A DNA stretch of 64,000 nucleotides, from positions 3,143,320-3,207,319 of the forward strand of contig JAKSZT010020895.1 in NCBI GenBank assembly GCA_026826555.1. The letters are read 5' to 3'. Positions 59,350 to 64,000 of the stretch are shown one piece after another. Position 1 is the first letter of the stretch, and the number at the start of each line of letters is the position of its first letter. The notes under the pieces were generated by a model, which saw only the letters and a program-made list of their open reading frames with translations, was not told the DNA's origin and did no database searches. The position numbers and the translations under genes are program-made. Origin of the DNA: Tolypeutes matacus. Taxonomy: Eukaryota; Chordata; Mammalia; Cingulata; Chlamyphoridae.

Positions 59350-59803
59350 CGTCACTGATATGAATAAATTAGAATAAGCAAACTCACAGAATCAGAATCT
59401 AGAATATAGGATGGGAGTAAGGAATGAGGGGTTAATGCTTAAATTGTACCAAGTTTCTATTTGGGTTGATCTCAAAGTTTTGTTAATGAATAGTGGTGAT
59501 GGTAGCACAACACTATGAATGTAATTAACAGCACTGAATTATTTATGTGAATGTGGTTAAAAGGGGGAATTTTAGGCTGTATATATGTTACCAAAATAAA
59601 CATTCTTATAAAACATAGGGCTAATAGTGAACCATATTGTAAATAATGGACTACAGTTAATACTAAAGTTATAAAAATGTTCCTTCATGAATTGTAACAA
59701 ATGTACAACACTAATGCAAGGTGTTAATAACAGAGTTGTATATGGGAACTCTGTATTTTATGCATGATTTTTCTGTAATCCTACAATTTCTTTAAAGAAA
59801 AAA
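59350..59803 (+). mobile_element. 5'-truncated L1 insertion
   Basis: 454 bp ending 'tttctgtaatcctacaattt' and a short poly-A. It is flanked by aaaataacatttactgtga at 59331-59349 and 59804-59822 (19 bp, no mismatch). The perfect duplication suggests a rather young insertion. Confidence 0.88.
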
Positions 59804-59822
59804 AAAATAACATTTACTGTGA

Positions 59823-62189
59823 AACAAATACTCTTTCACATAGGAATCGCTTTTTAAATAATCCTATTCCCATCACAGCATGCCACTTAAATTTATGAAA
59901 ATATAAATGCACAATTCAAGATTTATTGCTGTGCTCTAGTTTTAGGACTCCTTAATAGAGATCTTGGCAATAGACATTTATTTATCAATATCCAAAGAAC
60001 TGTAAGTCTCCACCATATGTCCAAATAGTATTTTATGTTTGAATAAAAAAGAGCATAAGCATATTGAAGCATAACACATTTACTTACTTCTTGGTTCTTC
60101 TTGATGATTTAGTATGAAATTCTACTCTCTGTTTGCCTAAATATTCATATAATTCCAAAGCTGATAAAATGAGTTAATCATTGATTTTGTCCCAACAGTA
60201 CTTTCAAAAAAGTATGGTGACTTAACTTTGTATCAGCTCTCAGAGATTAGAGTTTGCTTTGCTTCTGGACGAGCCATATTTAACCCACACTATTCTGCAT
60301 TCCTGATATCATAAAATTATTGGAATAATTTTTTATGATACAGCGAATTCCTGCTTTTCCTCTCTCATCTAAGCTCTAGGTACTAACACAGTACCTGGAC
60401 TGGCTAGTAAGGCCTTTTTCATATAATACCCAACAGTTTCCTTATGCTTCAGGAGTCTACAAATGTTGCTTTGAAAAATATAAAATAAAGAATGATCCTT
60501 TCTGTTTATCTAATACAAATGGTAATGAATTTATTTCATCTGTATGTCTCTTTTTGGCTCAGGGGAATTCATTAAGTAAATAAAGAATGCGAAAAAGAGA
60601 CGTCATTAAAAGATAGAGATGAATCATTGACATTGGTCTTTTCTGTAAGTATTGTTAAGAAAGTATACAAAAAGTATGGTTATTGAGGTAAATGAGACAA
60701 ATGTGTAAATCATTTGACACTGGGTGTGTGAAAGTACGATGTGATATTTGAGTGTTCAATGACTGTAAAAGGAGTCCACAATTATTTTTTTAGAAATTCT
60801 GCACCTATCCTTCAGGGAGTTTTTGTACTTATATTCCTTTAATTTTGGCCTCACTAGAGTTGAGTTCTTCTCTACTGTACCACGATGAGACTATAGAGAA
60901 AACTTCTTAAGATTTCTAGTATAAATTGCCTTCTGAAGTGGACAAATATTAAGGGGCTTTATGGAGTTTTACTACATTTTGGTATACTACATAGTATTTA
61001 TAATTGGGACTTTGTATATACCAGTTGTTTTTTGTGTGTATATTTCATAACACCCTGCTCTTTACTTTTATTATTATGGATCAATATTTCAGATTACACA
61101 CACACGCTCATCTCCATCCACCAGAATAATCTTTAAAAATTGTCAGAACTTAAAATATCTGTGTTTGAATCCTCCAATGACTTCCCATTTTGTGTGGTCT
61201 AAAATAGAAATTATTTTAAAGATGCACAAGAGTATGGGTTCCCTGACTCACATTAGCTCTTAGATATCAGCCTCACTCTTTCCTCATTCATTCGTCTCCT
61301 ACTAGACAGGCCCCCTTACTATTCTTGGAACATATCAAGTGCATTCCTTACTCGGGATTTTTACCTGATTTTAGTTCTAAATTAACCCTCTTTCTCCAGC
61401 TAACTGCATGCATCACTTTCTCTCTTCCCATTATCTTACTCTTTTTCCCTCTAAATTTTACTTATCCTCTGAGTATCATCTCTCCTTTCCACAATGTAGA
61501 TGAGGATGATTGTCTATATTTTCCTAGTCACCTAGGAGAGTGAGGTGATACAGGAGGCACACAGTAATTATTTGCTGAATGAAAATCATTTATGTTTATA
61601 CTACATATCATTCCTAATAAGCTGTAAAGTTATGAGATGTAAAAAAAGTTTATCTAAAACTAATTTTAATTATAATAAAAGGCAATAAATATTTGCTTAA
61701 TGTTTTGTGATTTAGAAAATTATTTCACTGTAATTTTTATCATATAATCACAAATTTTAATACTTTTAATGGTTAAATCAATCATTATCTCCTTCTCCAG
61801 TGTATTTTTTCATGATTTCTAAAGGCCCTTTCCCAATACACCCACCCACATGATCCACCAACGTGATGCTCCAAGTGGCCTTGTTTTATTAAGTGATTCT
61901 ATTCTCTGATATTGGTTGATTGAATAGTAAGTGGACATTTTTTTCAAACTGTTTAATTTGTATTATGAGCTTCAAAAATGTAAGGCAAATTAAGGGAGGG
62001 TGGACAATAAATCAAGAACTCTGAAAAGAAAACCCATCTTCAGAGATGAAATATAATGAAGCAGAGATAGGAAGAAAAATATAGTGAAGAAAATGTTGGG
62101 AGATGATTTTAGATTCTTTGAGGAGTGGTTGTAATTCCTCAAATTCATTTCCATGTTATCTTCTTATATCAACCCTTTTTTTGTTTGTT
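59823..62189. other. Unassigned AT-rich intergenic sequence
   Basis: No gene or nameable repeat was seen. A short CA run lies near 61097. Confidence 0.5.
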
Positions 62190-62430
62190 TGTGTAATTTT
62201 TAAAGAAGCTTTAGATTACTTAAATGTTACATCAAAAATGTAGGGAATTCGCATATACTTTACCCCCTCCTCCCTCCCACACTTTCCCTCATTAACATCC
62301 TCATTAGTGTGGTACATCTGTTACAATTGATGAACACAATACTGAAGCATTGCCACTAACCATGGACTATAGTTTACATTATGATTTATACTCTGCACTG
62401 TACAATTTTATAGGCCTGTATCAACCTTTT
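62190..62430 (+). mobile_element. Old L1 3'-region fragment
   Basis: Blocks 'tgtagggaattcgcatatac', 'agtgtggtacatctgttaca' and 'ggactatagtttacatt' follow the pattern of old mammalian L1 3' UTRs and recur in part at 20760-20940. Confidence 0.6.
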
Positions 62431-63860
62431 TTTTTTAGGGAAAATTCTATGGCTTACAGACTCTGGGTCCACGATTAATGCCTTAGCAATGTTTACTGCA
62501 TGTTGCATGTATTGTCTTTTGGCTCCTTCCAGTCACTGCAGCATTTACTTTCACTGAAACCCTCAGTTTAAAGTTGCATAAATGATATCCCCTCAGTGTG
62601 AAAAAAATATATGAAGCAAAAATGTAAATATTTGAAAATCTGGCATGTGGCTATTTAAAATTTCTTAGTATTCATTTTTTTTGTAATGAGATTTGCAAAT
62701 TTTATAACTAGAAAAATATATTTGCATAATGCATGTATAAATTTTACATTTGATAATTTTCCTTATTTTATTTATAGTTATAAATTCAGAACTATATTAC
62801 ATGTACATTTGATGCTAGAGTGTGGATTATTGATAGGATTGAAAGATAAGAGCATTCAATAGTGGGGCAGAGGAAACAAAATGGGAAAAAATGAGCAAAC
62901 CTCTGAGTTAATCCATAGAAGCATAAAGGGACATTGGAGGGCAATGAGTTTATAACTAACATAACATTAAAATGGACATTGAAAATATTTATTCAACATA
63001 TTTTAATAGTGATAGTGAAACCAATTTCCTGCATATGAAAATTATATTATTTTATTTTAATACTGTAATTAGTCATTGTTTGCATATTTTCTTCCTTTAT
63101 CTGTTAAACAATAATACATATAGCAATATTTTTGGGATTTTACTGCTTACCACATATTGACTAAACTCAAGTAATATTACCTCATTTGTGACAAACAAAC
63201 AAATAAACCAAGTATGAGTTAATTATACCATACAGATAAGAAGACTGAGGCAGAAAGAAGTTAAAATACCTTATCTCCATCATATACATATTTGAAAGTA
63301 ATGCATTCTTACTAAATTTTTTCTAAGAGGGAAGAATGGTGATTTTATGTCACACAAAAGTGGGGAGTGTAGGTAAGGACCAGGAGATGGCCCCTAGGTA
63401 TGACTATACAAAACTCAAAAAGCAAGCTTTAATATTAAGAGTTATTATTGATATTATTGGCTTCATTAAAATTATACACACCAAATAAAAATAGTGATCA
63501 AATTGCCTAATGTAAAACAAAAAGAATCAAAAAAAAAAAAAAAGGAATATATATAGTCTTCTGATAAAATTCAATAACCATTAATGATTTAAAAAAAAAC
63601 ATTCTTTGCAAAATAACAAGATAACAGGGCAGTGTTAACCTGATAAAGGTTATCTACCTAATCAGTAGCATAAATGATAGGAATAAATATAACAATATAG
63701 CAGGTGATCCCTGTTTTGCTCTAATTTGAATAATTCAATTATAAATGGATATTTTGGGGTCAACTGGGATTTGAATATGGAGAAGGTATTACATGATATC
63801 AAGAATTTTTTGTTAATTTTGTTGACTGTGGAAATTATATATATCTAAATTTAAATGTTA
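62431..63860. other. Unassigned AT-rich intergenic sequence
   Basis: Nothing was recognised. Confidence 0.5.
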
Positions 63861-64000
63861 TTATGAAGAGATTTATTATAAGGAATTGTCTTACATGGGG
63901 TGGGAGCTATCAAGGCTGAACTCCTTAGGGCAGTCCACAAGCTGGAATTTCCAACAAAGTCCAAGTCTTTAGATCAAACTCCCCATAGGAAGCTGTCTGT
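63861..64000. mobile_element. Old interspersed repeat, cut by window end
   Basis: The phrase 'gagatttattataaggaatt' followed by 'gggagctatcaaggctgaac' and 'cagtccacaagctgg' resembles a common mammalian repeat, but I cannot name the family. It continues past 64000. Confidence 0.4.

Overview
The window is non-coding mammalian DNA, most likely from an armadillo (Xenarthra, Dasypus-like). The main evidence is at least seven copies or fragments of a tRNA-derived SINE whose body and internal promoter fit the armadillo DAS family as I remember it. L1 3' ends, several LTR families and olfactory-receptor (OR) relics of the OR6C type also fit a placental mammal. I see no intact host protein-coding gene, no tRNA or rRNA gene and no bacterial-type feature. 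The OR relics suggest an OR6C cluster that has decayed or lies next to a live part outside the window.

Layout. 1-2.4 kb: unassigned sequence, then an LTR fragment. 2.44-9.03 kb: a class I (gammaretrovirus-like) provirus with paired LTRs, a 4-bp target duplication (aaag), a tRNA-Thr-type primer site, and broken gag, pol and env. 10.2-11.8 kb: one arm of an inverted duplication whose other arm is at 44.7-47.2 kb. 14.7-15.6 kb: OR pseudogene 1. 18.1-19.9 and 23.6-25.4 kb: two direct copies of one segment (A and A'), with a third OR relic at 23.4 kb just before the second. 21.3-23.4 kb: segment B, whose second copy (B') is at 33.4-34.3 and 40.85-41.5 kb, split by a 6.5-kb provirus. 26-33 kb: L1 pieces (3' ends, a 5' UTR with ~397-bp monomers, an ORF1 coiled coil), SINEs and an LTR. 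34.3-40.8 kb: that second provirus, carrying env-like remnants in permuted order, a nested LTR and a SINE. 41.7-53.3 kb: MaLR-like LTRs, including one complete 2.9-kb MaLR-like element, and an L1 3' UTR copy. 57.5-58.5 kb: OR pseudogene 2 (minus strand). 59-64 kb: one L1 insertion with a clean target duplication, plus AT-rich sequence.

Nothing here works as a gene system. The value of the window is its nested insertions and duplications. In several places a duplicated copy shows the site before insertion, so the order of events can be read directly. The best candidates for something undescribed are the permuted env remnants in the second provirus, the 45/90-bp repeat difference between the LTRs of the first provirus, the in-frame capsid-to-reverse-transcriptase deletion, and the in-frame minisatellites in a SINE and in the MaLR-like internal region. 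Family names are from memory; no database was searched.
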